A stretch of DNA of 64,000 bases from Rudaea cellulosilytica DSM 22992 (GTDB lineage Bacteria; Pseudomonadota; Gammaproteobacteria; Xanthomonadales; Rhodanobacteraceae), in contig NZ_KB899244.1 of NCBI RefSeq assembly GCF_000378125.1, positions 286,867 to 350,866 of the forward strand, read 5' to 3'. The notes under the pieces were generated by a model, which did no database searches, had not been told where the DNA came from, and saw only the letters and a list, made by a program, of their open reading frames with translations. A program made the position numbers and the translations under genes. Positions 8,833 through 17,630 of the stretch are shown here, piece by piece; position 1 is the stretch's first letter; each line of letters starts with the position of its first letter.

Positions 8833-9471
8833 TCAGCGCTGCGATCGTCTCCTTGCGATCGCGACGAGCAGTGCGGCGATCGCGAAGAAAGCGATCAGGA
8901 TCGCGAGCGCATTGACGATCACGCGCCCGGTGCCCAGCGTCGGCACATCGATGAATGGATACGGATAGAAACCGTCGACCGCACCGCGCACCATCGCGTA
9001 GGCGAAATAGGCGATCGGGTACGCGGCCCAGCGGATGATTTCTATATAGCGTAGCGGTTGCGTCAATGCGGCCAGCCACCACCAGCCGAGAAACAGGAGC
9101 GGATCGACGTTGTGCAACAACACGTCCGCAAGCAATTGCAGGCCTTGTGGATTCCAGGTGTTGCGCAGCAGCAGGTTGTAGGCGATGCCGACAAGAACGA
9201 TGTTCGCGGCGATGCCGGTCACGATGCCAGGCGAAACCAGAACATTTGCGGATCGACGCAACGCCGCCGCAGCCAGCGCCGCGGCGGCGATCAGGTTGGT
9301 CAGGATTGTGAAAAAGGCGAAATACGTCCAGACGCCATTCCACGCACCACGCCCGTTCGTCTGCGCGAGTTCGATCGAAAGCCAAAGCTGCAACAGCAGC
9401 GCGAACCAGGCGGTCGCCGCTGCGGCACGCGCATACCAAAGCTTGTGGTCGTTTCGCTGCAGTGTCCGCAT
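8833..9471 (-). CDS. Pr6Pr family membrane protein
   Basis: A 212-residue protein with about six membrane segments matching the Pr6Pr family (FAR-17a/AIG1-like). Conserved marks are FFTILTNLIAAAAL, LLHNVDPLLFLGWWW with the HxxxP motif, and YPIAYFAYAMVRGAVDGFYPYPF, the hallmark YP(I/L)AY...G...YPY segment. Function unknown. It begins 43 nt after the end of fdsD on the same strand, so it may receive read-through from the formate dehydrogenase operon, although nothing links it to formate metabolism. The 200 nt between it and the antiporter hold no supported feature. Confidence 0.88.
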   Translation of the reverse strand: MRTLQRNDHKLWYARAAAATAWFALLLQLWLSIELAQTNGRGAWNGVWTYFAFFTILTNLIAAAALAAAALRRSANVLVSPGIVTGIAANIVLVGIAYNLLLRNTWNPQGLQLLADVLLHNVDPLLFLGWWWLAALTQPLRYIEIIRWAAYPIAYFAYAMVRGAVDGFYPYPFIDVPTLGTGRVIVNALAILIAFFAIAALLVAIARRRSQR

Positions 9472-9514
9472 GGCGCGATTCTACGCACCGCAGCGCGCCC
9501 GCGCAGCAGCAATA

Positions 9515-9766
9515 TCAGGCTGAGGTCTTCGCTGCTTCGGCAAGCCGCGCGATCGCGGCACGCGCAAGCTCATTGAGCCCCTCGCCGCTGTGTCCGGCGA
9601 AGTGCGCAAGGATCTTCTTGCGCATGCGCGGCTCCCAGAAACGTGTGATGTGATTCACGATGCCGTCGACCGCGAGCTTGCGATCCGGCTCCGAATGAAA
9701 GTAGTCGGCAATGTCGTTCGCCATCTTGACGAGTGCCGCCGAGCTGTCGTGCGCTTGCGTGGTCAT
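9515..9766 (-). CDS. fdsD: formate dehydrogenase delta subunit (FdsD)
   Basis: An 83-residue protein with the FdsD core LVKMANDIADYFHSEPD and NHITRFWEPRMRKKI. In Cupriavidus and Rhodobacter, FdsD is needed for an active, assembled molybdenum formate dehydrogenase. Its ATG overlaps the fdhD stop by 4 nt (ATGA), showing translational coupling. Last gene of the fdsGBACD set, as in other organisms. Confidence 0.92.
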   Translation of the reverse strand: MTTQAHDSSAALVKMANDIADYFHSEPDRKLAVDGIVNHITRFWEPRMRKKILAHFAGHSGEGLNELARAAIARLAEAAKTSA

Positions 9767-10647
9767 GCCCCATGTTCCGCTGGTTGTCTGCCTGCCCGCT
9801 GCGGCGGGCCGGATGCCTGCGCCGCAGCCGCGATCAATCGCCGACCGTTGGCGTAGACGCCGTAGCCGTCCGCGCGGGCAAAGCCGATGAGGGTGACATC
9901 CGCCTCCTGCGCCAGCGCGATCGCCAGCGCAGTCGGCGCCGAGATCGCGACGAGGAAGCCGATGCCGACCGTGGCTGCCTTCATCACCATTTCGTAGCTG
10001 GCGCGACTGGTGACGACGAGGAAGCCCTCGTGCGGATCGACCCCGGCACGCTGCATCGCGCCGATGAGCTTGTCGAGTGCGTTGTGACGGCCGACGTCTT
10101 CGCGCAGCAGCGCCACGCTGCCGTCGAGATTCGCCCATGCTGCCGCATGCACTGCGCCCGTGGCCGCGTTGACGACCTGGCGCTGCTGCATCTCGCCTAG
10201 CGCCTGGCGCAAAGCGCCTTCGTGCACTTCGGCAGCGCCGTCCACCGCCGGCGGATGCCGCACAGCTGCGTCCAGCGTCTGCGCGCCGCAGAGGCCGCAG
10301 CCGGTGCGCCCGGTAAGCTCGCGCACGCGGTCCTCGAGCACGGCGGCCTTCACCTCGGGGATGGCAATGTGCAGCTCTATGCCGGCCAGGGCTTCAGCCA
10401 CTTCCACTTTCTCGAATTGCGCGGCGCTGTCGATGATGCCCTCGCTCAACGAGAACCCGAGCGCGAAGTCCTCCAGATCGACCGGCGTCGCCATCATCAC
10501 CGCGTGCGGGCGTTCGTTGTAGACGAAGGCGATCGGAATCTCTTCGGCGATCGCGTCGCGCACGCGCACGGCGACGCCGTTGCGATGGCGCTCGACCTCG
10601 CGTGCGACGGCGCCACGGGGCAACGCTGTTGCGGACTTGTCGTTCAA
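9763..10647 (-). CDS. fdhD: formate dehydrogenase accessory sulfurtransferase FdhD (FdsC)
   Basis: A 294-residue FdhD-family protein that passes sulfur from IscS to the bis-MGD molybdenum cofactor before insertion into formate dehydrogenase; in fds operons it is called FdsC. The sulfur-carrying motif CGLC is at C117 and C120, preceded by the family segment MMATPVDLEDFALGFSLSEG. The start codon is TTG: the four bases TTGA carry both this start and the TGA stop of fdsA, so translation is coupled to fdsA. It also overlaps fdsD by 4 nt. The rare start may set a low FdhD level relative to the enzyme. Confidence 0.93.
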   Translation of the reverse strand: MNDKSATALPRGAVAREVERHRNGVAVRVRDAIAEEIPIAFVYNERPHAVMMATPVDLEDFALGFSLSEGIIDSAAQFEKVEVAEALAGIELHIAIPEVKAAVLEDRVRELTGRTGCGLCGAQTLDAAVRHPPAVDGAAEVHEGALRQALGEMQQRQVVNAATGAVHAAAWANLDGSVALLREDVGRHNALDKLIGAMQRAGVDPHEGFLVVTSRASYEMVMKAATVGIGFLVAISAPTALAIALAQEADVTLIGFARADGYGVYANGRRLIAAAAQASGPPQRAGRQPAEHGA

Positions 10648-13574
10648 ACCGCGGTCGCTCCGGATTCGCGCAGCAATTCCTGCTGCTGCTCACTGAACAC
10701 GCGATAGCGCTGTTGCCATTCCGAGGGCTGGCTCACGCGCGTGATCTGCACCGCGGTGACCTTGTATTCGGGACAGTTCGTCGCCCAGTCGGAGTTGTCG
10801 GTCGTGATCACATTCGCGCCCGAGAACGGGAAGTGGAACGTCGTATACACTACGCCCGGTTGCATGCGCGCGCTGATCGTCGCGCGTAGCACGGTCTGCC
10901 CGGCGCGGCTTTCGATGCCGACCCAGTCGCCCTCGGCGATGCCGCGATCCTCCGCATCCTGCGGGTGGATGTCGAGGCGGTCCTCGCTGTGCCAGCGGCT
11001 GTTCTCGGTGCGCCGCGTCTGCGCACCGACGTTGTACTGCGAAAGGATGCGGCCGGTAGTCAGGATCAGCGGATACTTCGCATTGACCTTTTCCGCGGTC
11101 GGCACGTACTCGGTCAGCATGAAGCGGCCCTTGCCGCGGACGAATTCGTGCACGTGCATGGTCGGCGTGCCGAGCGGCGCCTCTTCGTTGCAAGGCCACT
11201 GGATGCTGCCGAGCTCATCGAGCTTCTTGAAACTGACACCGGCGAACGTCGGCGTCAGCCGCGCGATCTCGTCCATGATTTCGGACGGATGCGCGTAGTT
11301 CATCAAATAGCCCATCGCGTTCGACAGCAACTGGGTGATCTCCCAATCGGCATAGCCATTCTTCGGTTGCATGACCTTGCGCACGAGCGAGATGCGGCGC
11401 TCGGCATTGGTGAACGTGCCGTCCTTCTCGAGGAACGACGAACCGGGCAGGAACACGTGCGCGAACTTGGCCGTTTCGTTGAGGAACAGGTCCTGCACGA
11501 CGACGCACTCCATCGCGGTCAACGCCGCGGTGACGTGCTGCGTGTTCGGATCGGACTGGGCGATGTCCTCGCCTTCGATGTAGATACCCCTGAACTCGCC
11601 GTCGAGCGCAGCTTCGAACATGTTCGGTATGCGCAGCCCCGGTTCGTTTTGCAAATGCACGTTCCATGCCTGCTCGAACGTCGCGCGCACGGCGTTGTCG
11701 GCGACATGCCGGTAGCCGGGAAACTCGTGCGGGAACGAACCCATGTCGCAGGACCCCTGCACGTTGTTCTGTCCGCGCAACGGATTGACGCCGACGCCTT
11801 CGCGGCCGATGTTGCCGGTCGCCATCGCGAGGTTGGCGATGCCCATGACCGTGGTCGAGCCTTGCGAATGTTCGGTCACGCCGAGGCCGTAGTAGATCGC
11901 GCCATTGCCGCCGGTAGCATACAGCCGCGCAGCGGATCGAACCTGCGCTGCAGGCACGCCGGTCACGCTTTCCATCGCCTCGGGCGAGTTGCGCTGCTCG
12001 CTGACGAACGCACGCCACTTCGCGAACGCGTCGGCCTCGCAGCGCGTGCGCACGAACTCTTCGTCGACCAGGCCCTCGGTCACGATCGCATGCGCGAGCG
12101 CGGTCACGAGCGCGACGTTCGTACCCGGCTTGAGCTTGAGGTGATAGTCGGCCTGCACATGCGGCGTGCGCACGATGTCGATGGAGCGCGGATCGACGAC
12201 GATCAGCTTCGCGCCCTGACGCAGCCGCCGCTTCATCTGCGAGGCGAACACCGGATGACCGTCGGTCGGATTGGCACCGATGACCATGATGACGTCGGCT
12301 TGCATCACCGAATCGAAGTCCTGCGTGCCGGCGGATTCGCCGAGCGTCTGCTTGAGGCCGTAGCCGGTCGGCGAATGGCAGACGCGCGCGCAGGTATCGA
12401 CGTTGTTGTTGCCGAAGCCGGCACGCACGAGCTTCTGCACGAGATAAGTCTCCTCGTTCGTGCAACGCGAGGAGGTGATGCCGCCGATCGAATCGCGGCC
12501 GTATTTCGCCTGGATGCGCTTGAACTCGGACGCGGCGTGTGCGATCGCTTCCTCCCACGAAACCTCGCGCCACGGATCGGAAATCTTCGAGCGGACCATC
12601 GGCTTGAGGATGCGGTCCTTGTGCGTGGCATAGCCGATCGCGAAGCGACCCTTGACGCAGGAATGGCCGTGGTTCGCGCGGCCGTCCTTGTTCGGCACCA
12701 TGCGTACGATTTCCTCACCGCGCATCTCGGCGCGGAAAGAGCAGCCAACGCCGCAGTAGGCGCAGGTCGTGGTGACGCTGTGCTCCGCTTGGCCGATCTT
12801 GATCAGCGATGTCTCGCTCAGCGTCGCGGTCGGGCACGCCTGCACGCAGGCGCCGCACGAGACGCATTCGGAATCCATGAAACCTTCATCCTGGCTTGCG
12901 GCGACTTTTGAAGCGAAGCCACGCCCCTGGATTGTCAGCGCAAGCGTGCCCTGCTGCTCGTCGCAGGCGCGCACGCAGCGCGAGCAGACGATGCACTTGG
13001 AGGGATCGAAGGTGAAGTACGGATTTGATTCGTCTTTAGCGGAAAAAAGCGGGTTCTTTCCGTTTTGCGTGCGCACCGCGGTGATTTCGCCGAAACCCTT
13101 CGGCACCGGTTGTCGGCTTTCTGCATAGACGTGATTCACACCATCATAGCCATAGCGCACGTCGCGCAGGCCGACTGCGCCGGCCATGTCCTGCAGCTCG
13201 CAGTGGCCGTTCGCCGGACAGGTCAGGCAGTCCAACGGATGGTCGGAAATGTACAGCTCCATGACGCCGCGGCGAATGTCGGCGAGCTTCGCGTTCTGCG
13301 TCGTCACCTTCATGCCGGCCGCGACGGGCGTCGTGCACGAGGCCGGATAGCCCTTCATGCCTTCGATCTGCACGAGGCAGAGCCGGCACGAACCGAACGC
13401 ATCGAGCAACTCGGTCGCGCACAGTTTCGGAATCTGGACGCCCGCCTCGGATGCCGCGCGCAGCACCGAGGTACCTGCCGGCACGCTCACTTCGCGTCCG
13501 TCGATCGTCAGCGTGATTTGCTGCGCGGACTTGGACTTGGGCGTACCGAAATCGAGTTCGACTATGGATAGCAT
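10644..13574 (-). CDS. fdsA: NAD-dependent formate dehydrogenase alpha subunit (molybdopterin)
   Basis: A 976-residue catalytic subunit of soluble formate dehydrogenase. In order: a [2Fe-2S] domain (C52, C63, C66, C80), a His-ligated cluster (H112, C116, C119, C125), two [4Fe-4S] sites (C194/197/200/204 and C237/240/243/247), a cluster at C271/274/278/306, then the molybdopterin oxidoreductase and dinucleotide-binding domains. The likely Mo ligand is C399 followed by H400 in ARVCHSPTGYGLK; Cys rather than selenocysteine fits FdsA. It oxidises formate to CO2 and passes electrons through FdsG/FdsB to NAD+. Separated from fdsB by 58 nt. Confidence 0.96.
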   Translation of the reverse strand: MLSIVELDFGTPKSKSAQQITLTIDGREVSVPAGTSVLRAASEAGVQIPKLCATELLDAFGSCRLCLVQIEGMKGYPASCTTPVAAGMKVTTQNAKLADIRRGVMELYISDHPLDCLTCPANGHCELQDMAGAVGLRDVRYGYDGVNHVYAESRQPVPKGFGEITAVRTQNGKNPLFSAKDESNPYFTFDPSKCIVCSRCVRACDEQQGTLALTIQGRGFASKVAASQDEGFMDSECVSCGACVQACPTATLSETSLIKIGQAEHSVTTTCAYCGVGCSFRAEMRGEEIVRMVPNKDGRANHGHSCVKGRFAIGYATHKDRILKPMVRSKISDPWREVSWEEAIAHAASEFKRIQAKYGRDSIGGITSSRCTNEETYLVQKLVRAGFGNNNVDTCARVCHSPTGYGLKQTLGESAGTQDFDSVMQADVIMVIGANPTDGHPVFASQMKRRLRQGAKLIVVDPRSIDIVRTPHVQADYHLKLKPGTNVALVTALAHAIVTEGLVDEEFVRTRCEADAFAKWRAFVSEQRNSPEAMESVTGVPAAQVRSAARLYATGGNGAIYYGLGVTEHSQGSTTVMGIANLAMATGNIGREGVGVNPLRGQNNVQGSCDMGSFPHEFPGYRHVADNAVRATFEQAWNVHLQNEPGLRIPNMFEAALDGEFRGIYIEGEDIAQSDPNTQHVTAALTAMECVVVQDLFLNETAKFAHVFLPGSSFLEKDGTFTNAERRISLVRKVMQPKNGYADWEITQLLSNAMGYLMNYAHPSEIMDEIARLTPTFAGVSFKKLDELGSIQWPCNEEAPLGTPTMHVHEFVRGKGRFMLTEYVPTAEKVNAKYPLILTTGRILSQYNVGAQTRRTENSRWHSEDRLDIHPQDAEDRGIAEGDWVGIESRAGQTVLRATISARMQPGVVYTTFHFPFSGANVITTDNSDWATNCPEYKVTAVQITRVSQPSEWQQRYRVFSEQQQELLRESGATAV

Positions 13575-13632
13575 GGTTCACCTCTCAAAAGCATCGCCGT
13601 CATTCCGCAAGAGACTGTCGGCGTGGCGGGCA

Positions 13633-15165
13633 TCAAGCAAAATCCTGCGGAAAATATTTCAACGCGCTGACGACCGGATCCGGGGTCAGCCCGCCGAGTG
13701 CGCACAATGAACCGTAGCGCATCGTGTTGCACAAGTCGTCGAGCAGCGCGAGATTCTTCTCGCGCTCGATGTTCGCGCGGATGCGGTCGAGCACTTCCGT
13801 GCCGCGCGTCGACCCGATCCGGCACGGCGTGCACTTGCCGCACGATTCAACCGCACAGAACTCCATCGCGTAGCGCGCTTGCTCGAACATGTCGACGGTA
13901 TCGTCGAAGGCGACGATGCCGCCGTGGCCGAGCATCGCGCCGATCGCGGCGAAGGCCTCGTAGTCGACCACGGTGTCGAACTGCGATTCGGGCAGGTAGG
14001 CGCCGAGCGGACCGCCGACCTGCACGGCGCGGATCGGTCGGCCGCTCAACGAGCCGCCGCCGTAGTCGTAGAGCAATTCGCGCAAGGTCGCGCCGAACGC
14101 TTTTTCGACCAGGCCGGTGCGCTTGAGGTTCCCCGCGAGCTGAATCGGCAGCGTGCCGCGCGAGCGGCCGGCGCCATAGTCACGATAGAACTGCGCACCC
14201 CTGTCGAGAATGATCGGCACCGAAGCGAACGAGATCACGTTGTTGATTACAGTCGGCTTGCCGAACAGGCCCTGGATCGCCGGCAGCGGCGGCTTGAAGC
14301 GCACCTGGCCGCGCTTGCCTTCCAGGCTGTCGAGCAACGATGTTTCCTCGCCGCAGATGTAGGCGCCGGCGCCGAGACGCACCTCGAGATCGAAATTCTT
14401 GTCGCTGCCGAGGATGTTCGTGCCGAGCCAGCCGGCTGCGTAAGCGTTCGCGATCGCCGCGTTCAGCGCACGATGCGCATGCGGATACTCGCTGCGCAGA
14501 TAGATGTAACCCTGCGTCGCGCCGACCGCGACGGCGGCAATCGTCATGCCCTCGACGAGGCAGAGCGGATCGCCTTCCATCAGCATGCGATCGGAGAACG
14601 TGCCCGAATCGCCTTCGTCGGCATTGCAGACGATGTACTTCTGCGTGCCTGCCGCGCCGAGCACCGTGTTCCATTTGATGCCCGTTGGGAACGCCGCGCC
14701 GCCGCGGCCGCGCAGGCCGGAATCTGTCACGGCCTTGACGATGTCGACCCCGCTCATCGCCAGCGCATTGCGCAAGCCGGCGTGACCGCCGTGGGCGACG
14801 TAGTCGTCGACGCTGAGCGGGTCGGTGACGCCAACGCGCGCGAAGCACAGGCGCTGTTGGTTCTTGAACCAAGGTTGGTCCCCGACCGCACCGACACGCA
14901 GTGCGTGTGCCTCACCCTGCACGAAATTCGCAGCGAACAGAGCGGCCACGTCCGCAGCCTTGACCGGGCCATAGGCAATACGCCCGGCCGGCGTCGCGAC
15001 TTCAACCAGCGGTTCGAGCCAGAACATGCCGCGCGAGCCGTTGCGCACGAGTTCGATTTCGATGCCGCGTTGCTTGGCTTCATCGACGATGGCCCGTGCG
15101 GTCGCCTCGGCGCCAAGTGCAAGCGCAGTCGCATCGCGCGGCACGAATATCTTCACGCCGCTCAT
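13633..15165 (-). CDS. fdsB: formate dehydrogenase beta subunit (NuoF-like)
   Basis: A 510-residue diaphorase subunit with a thioredoxin-like N-terminus followed by the NuoF-like core: SGLRGRGGAAFPTGIKW for FMN, GAGAYICGEETSLLDSLEG for NADH, an SLBB segment, and the C-terminal [4Fe-4S] motif ESCGKCTPCRIGS. It carries FMN, takes electrons from the iron-sulfur chain and reduces NAD+. Overlaps the end of fdsG by 4 nt (ATGA). Confidence 0.95.
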   Translation of the reverse strand: MSGVKIFVPRDATALALGAEATARAIVDEAKQRGIEIELVRNGSRGMFWLEPLVEVATPAGRIAYGPVKAADVAALFAANFVQGEAHALRVGAVGDQPWFKNQQRLCFARVGVTDPLSVDDYVAHGGHAGLRNALAMSGVDIVKAVTDSGLRGRGGAAFPTGIKWNTVLGAAGTQKYIVCNADEGDSGTFSDRMLMEGDPLCLVEGMTIAAVAVGATQGYIYLRSEYPHAHRALNAAIANAYAAGWLGTNILGSDKNFDLEVRLGAGAYICGEETSLLDSLEGKRGQVRFKPPLPAIQGLFGKPTVINNVISFASVPIILDRGAQFYRDYGAGRSRGTLPIQLAGNLKRTGLVEKAFGATLRELLYDYGGGSLSGRPIRAVQVGGPLGAYLPESQFDTVVDYEAFAAIGAMLGHGGIVAFDDTVDMFEQARYAMEFCAVESCGKCTPCRIGSTRGTEVLDRIRANIEREKNLALLDDLCNTMRYGSLCALGGLTPDPVVSALKYFPQDFA

Positions 15166-15692
15166 GGCGCCGTCCTCGCCGTCTTCAGCAACTCGTCGAA
15201 TAGGGCCGGCGTCACGCGCGCATGCAATTCGTCATCGCCGATCAGTACCGATGGACCGCAGCCGCAGTTGCCGAGGCAGTAGACCGGCTCGAGCGTGATT
15301 GCGCCGTCGCTCGTCGTCTCGTGGAAGTCGATACCGAGCGCTTTCTTGGCATGCACCTCGAGCGCGCGTGCGCCGAGCGCCTGGCAGGCCTCGGCGCGAC
15401 AGATTTGCACGACCTTGCGTCCCGGCGGCGCGCTGCGGAAGTGGTGATAGAACGTCACCACGCCGTGCACTTCGGCGCGAGTCAGGTTGAGGCTCTGCGC
15501 GATCAACGCGAGCGAATCCGGCGGAACGTATCCGAGCGCATCTTGCACGGCGTGCAAGACCGGCAGCAACGCGCCGGGCTTCGCATGGTGCATATCGATC
15601 GCCTGCGCTACCGCTTGTCGCACCGGCGCCGGCAAGTCGGCGGACTTGCGCTTCGCGCCATCGACGAGCACATTGATTTTTGCTGGCTTCAT
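15162..15692 (-). CDS. fdsG: formate dehydrogenase gamma subunit (NuoE-like)
   Basis: A 176-residue NuoE-type [2Fe-2S] thioredoxin-fold protein with ligands C98, C103, C139 and C143 in the motifs ICRAEACQALG and CLGNCGCGPS. It docks on FdsB in the diaphorase part of the enzyme. First structural gene after the transporter; the 129-nt gap from the transporter stop to this start holds no clear promoter. Its stop overlaps the fdsB start. Confidence 0.94.
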   Translation of the reverse strand: MKPAKINVLVDGAKRKSADLPAPVRQAVAQAIDMHHAKPGALLPVLHAVQDALGYVPPDSLALIAQSLNLTRAEVHGVVTFYHHFRSAPPGRKVVQICRAEACQALGARALEVHAKKALGIDFHETTSDGAITLEPVYCLGNCGCGPSVLIGDDELHARVTPALFDELLKTARTAP

Positions 15693-15821
15693 AGGCTTGC
15701 CGTCATCGAGTTCATTGCACCGCTTCCATTCGTCGTCCCGGCGACCATCGCGATCGGAATCGCACCTGCTTCGACCCGGAGTCCGGCCGCCGGGTTCCGG
15801 CTATCGCGGGATGCGAAACGT

Positions 15822-17483
15822 TCAAAATAGTGCCGCCACTTTTTGCAGGGTAATCCATACGCCCCACGCCACCGGAATGCCAATCGCGACCCATGCCGCG
15901 TAGACCAGAACGATCGGCGTCGGCGAACCGCCGTTGCCGCGCGCGGGTCCGACCGCGTTCGCGATCGCGGCGTCGTGCGCGAGCTTGCGTTCCGCGGCGA
16001 GTTCCGCGTCGGTCATGAACCACTTCGCCGCCACAGGCCGCACCAGCGCGTTGCAGATCAGGCCGACGACGAGCAAGCCGACCAGCACATACATGGTCGT
16101 GTCATAGACCTGGTTGCGCGCCACGCCCGCGGCAATCTGCGCGTCGCGGAACGAGCTGATCAGCAGCGGACCGATCACGCCGGCCGCGGACCACGCCGTC
16201 AGCAGGCGCCCGTGGATCGCGCCGACCATTTGTGTACCGAACATGTCGGCGAGGTAGGCAGGGACCGTCGCGAACCCGCCGCCGTACATGGTCAGGATCA
16301 CGCAGAACGCCGCGACGAACAACGCAACCTGCCCGGCATGGCCGAGGCTCGGCACCAGGCCGTAGAGGACAATGCCGAGGACAAAGAAGATGAAGTACGT
16401 GGGCTTGCGCCCAAGATAATCCGACACCGAGGCCCAGCCGAAGCGGCCGGCGATGTTGAACAGGCTGAGCAGGCCGGTGAACCCGGCGGCGATCGCCGCG
16501 ATTGCGCCTTTCTGCACCGGGTCGAGTTCACTGAAGCCCGCACCGACACCGATGAGCTTTCCGCCGAACACTTCCTGCAGCATCGGCGAGGCCATCGCGA
16601 GTACGCCGATGCCGGCGCTGACGTTCATGCACAGCACGCCCCAAATGCACCAGAACTGCGGCGTCCTCCAGGCCTTGTCGAGATGCACCTGGCCGCGCGT
16701 GATCATTGCCTTGCCGGCGGCGTCCACAGGCAGTGTCCAGCCCTTCGGCGACCAGCCAGCCGGCGGGATGCGGTAGCCGAAGGCGCCGATCAGCATGACG
16801 ACAAGATAGATCGCTCCCATCGCGGCGAAGGTTTCCCAGACGCCGACCGAGGTGGGCGTCGCGAAGTGCTTCATCAGCTTGTCCGCAAGCGGCGCGCCAA
16901 TCATCGCACCGCCGCCGAAGCCCATGATGGCCATGCCCGTGGCCATGCCGCGCCGGTCGGGAAACCATTTGATCAGCGTCGATACGGGCGAGATGTAGCC
17001 CAAGCCCAGGCCGACGCCGCCGATCACGCCAGTGCCAAGCCAGATCAGCCAGAGCTGGTGGACGTAGATGCCGAGCGCGCCGAGCAGAAAGCCGCCCACC
17101 CAGCAGCATGCCGAAACAAAACCTGCCTTACGCGGACCGACGCGTTCGAGCCAACCGCCCCACAGCGCGGCGGAGACGCCAAGTACGACAATGAACAGCG
17201 TGAAGGTGAACGTGAGCGACGACACCGACCAGTCGCAATTCGTCACGAACAATTCGGAAAACCAGCTCGTGCCCGCGGGACAGGCGATCGGTTTGGCGAT
17301 GCCCAGCGCTTTCGACAGCGGCAGCCAGAACACCGAAAACCCATACGCCATGCCGATACACAAATGTATGCAAAGCGCTGCGGGTGGCACCAGCCAACGG
17401 TTGAAGCCGTCAGCGGCGACCGTGCGCTCCTTGTCGAGCAGGCCCGTGGAATTGCCAGGAATTGCGTCTATTGCGCTAGCCAT
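15822..17483 (-). CDS. OFA-family MFS transporter with fused small-subunit-like tail
   Basis: A 553-residue transporter of the oxalate/formate antiporter group of the MFS, probably moving formate, oxalate or a similar acid for the adjacent formate dehydrogenase. Twelve MFS helices are seen, with GVGLGLGYISPVSTLIKWFP and RGMATGMAIMGFGGGAMIGA in the N-half. The last 31 residues form an extra helix, YAAWVAIGIPVAWGVWITLQ, that resembles the separately encoded MFS transporter small subunit. ATG 17483 has a strong AGGAGGGGAG immediately upstream; open frame beyond it is antisense to the divergent regulator and not coding. Confidence 0.9.
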   Translation of the reverse strand: MASAIDAIPGNSTGLLDKERTVAADGFNRWLVPPAALCIHLCIGMAYGFSVFWLPLSKALGIAKPIACPAGTSWFSELFVTNCDWSVSSLTFTFTLFIVVLGVSAALWGGWLERVGPRKAGFVSACCWVGGFLLGALGIYVHQLWLIWLGTGVIGGVGLGLGYISPVSTLIKWFPDRRGMATGMAIMGFGGGAMIGAPLADKLMKHFATPTSVGVWETFAAMGAIYLVVMLIGAFGYRIPPAGWSPKGWTLPVDAAGKAMITRGQVHLDKAWRTPQFWCIWGVLCMNVSAGIGVLAMASPMLQEVFGGKLIGVGAGFSELDPVQKGAIAAIAAGFTGLLSLFNIAGRFGWASVSDYLGRKPTYFIFFVLGIVLYGLVPSLGHAGQVALFVAAFCVILTMYGGGFATVPAYLADMFGTQMVGAIHGRLLTAWSAAGVIGPLLISSFRDAQIAAGVARNQVYDTTMYVLVGLLVVGLICNALVRPVAAKWFMTDAELAAERKLAHDAAIANAVGPARGNGGSPTPIVLVYAAWVAIGIPVAWGVWITLQKVAALF

Positions 17484-17563
17484 CTCCCCTCCTGTGCGCC
17501 GCTCGAGCGGCTTGTCGATGTCGATCGGGCCGCGCTCACAGCCGGCATCCGTCGCACTTTTGC

Positions 17564-17569
17564 ACCATA
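17564..17569 (-). promoter_or_regulatory. candidate -10 element of the fds operon
   Basis: TATGGT on the minus strand is a fair -10 box. The matching -35 position (17587-17592) has no consensus but overlaps the edge of the 22-bp palindrome, the arrangement expected of an activator-dependent promoter. Inference from spacing only. Confidence 0.35.
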
Positions 17570-17588
17570 GCGGAGCGCTCGAGAACAG

Positions 17589-17610
17589 AATATGCTTTAG
17601 AAAGCCTATT
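17589..17610. promoter_or_regulatory. palindromic operator between OFA/fds operon and its regulator
   Basis: AATATGCTTT-AG-AAAGCCTATT: two 10-bp arms pairing at 9 positions. Its centre lies about 42 bp upstream of the start site predicted from the TATGGT box for the fds operon and just upstream of the divergent regulator gene. This suits a class II activator that also controls its own synthesis. The likely ligand protein is the product of 17631-18743. Confidence 0.55.
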
Positions 17611-17630
17611 TGTCCTGCCACCCAGACGCC

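Noticed and set aside
10965..12911. 648-codon plus-strand open frame
   Set aside because: Antisense to fdsA, whose motifs are all intact; composition is that of a shadow frame.
15843..17570. 575-codon plus-strand open frame
   Set aside because: Antisense to the OFA transporter; rich in Arg, His, Asp and Glu with no family features.
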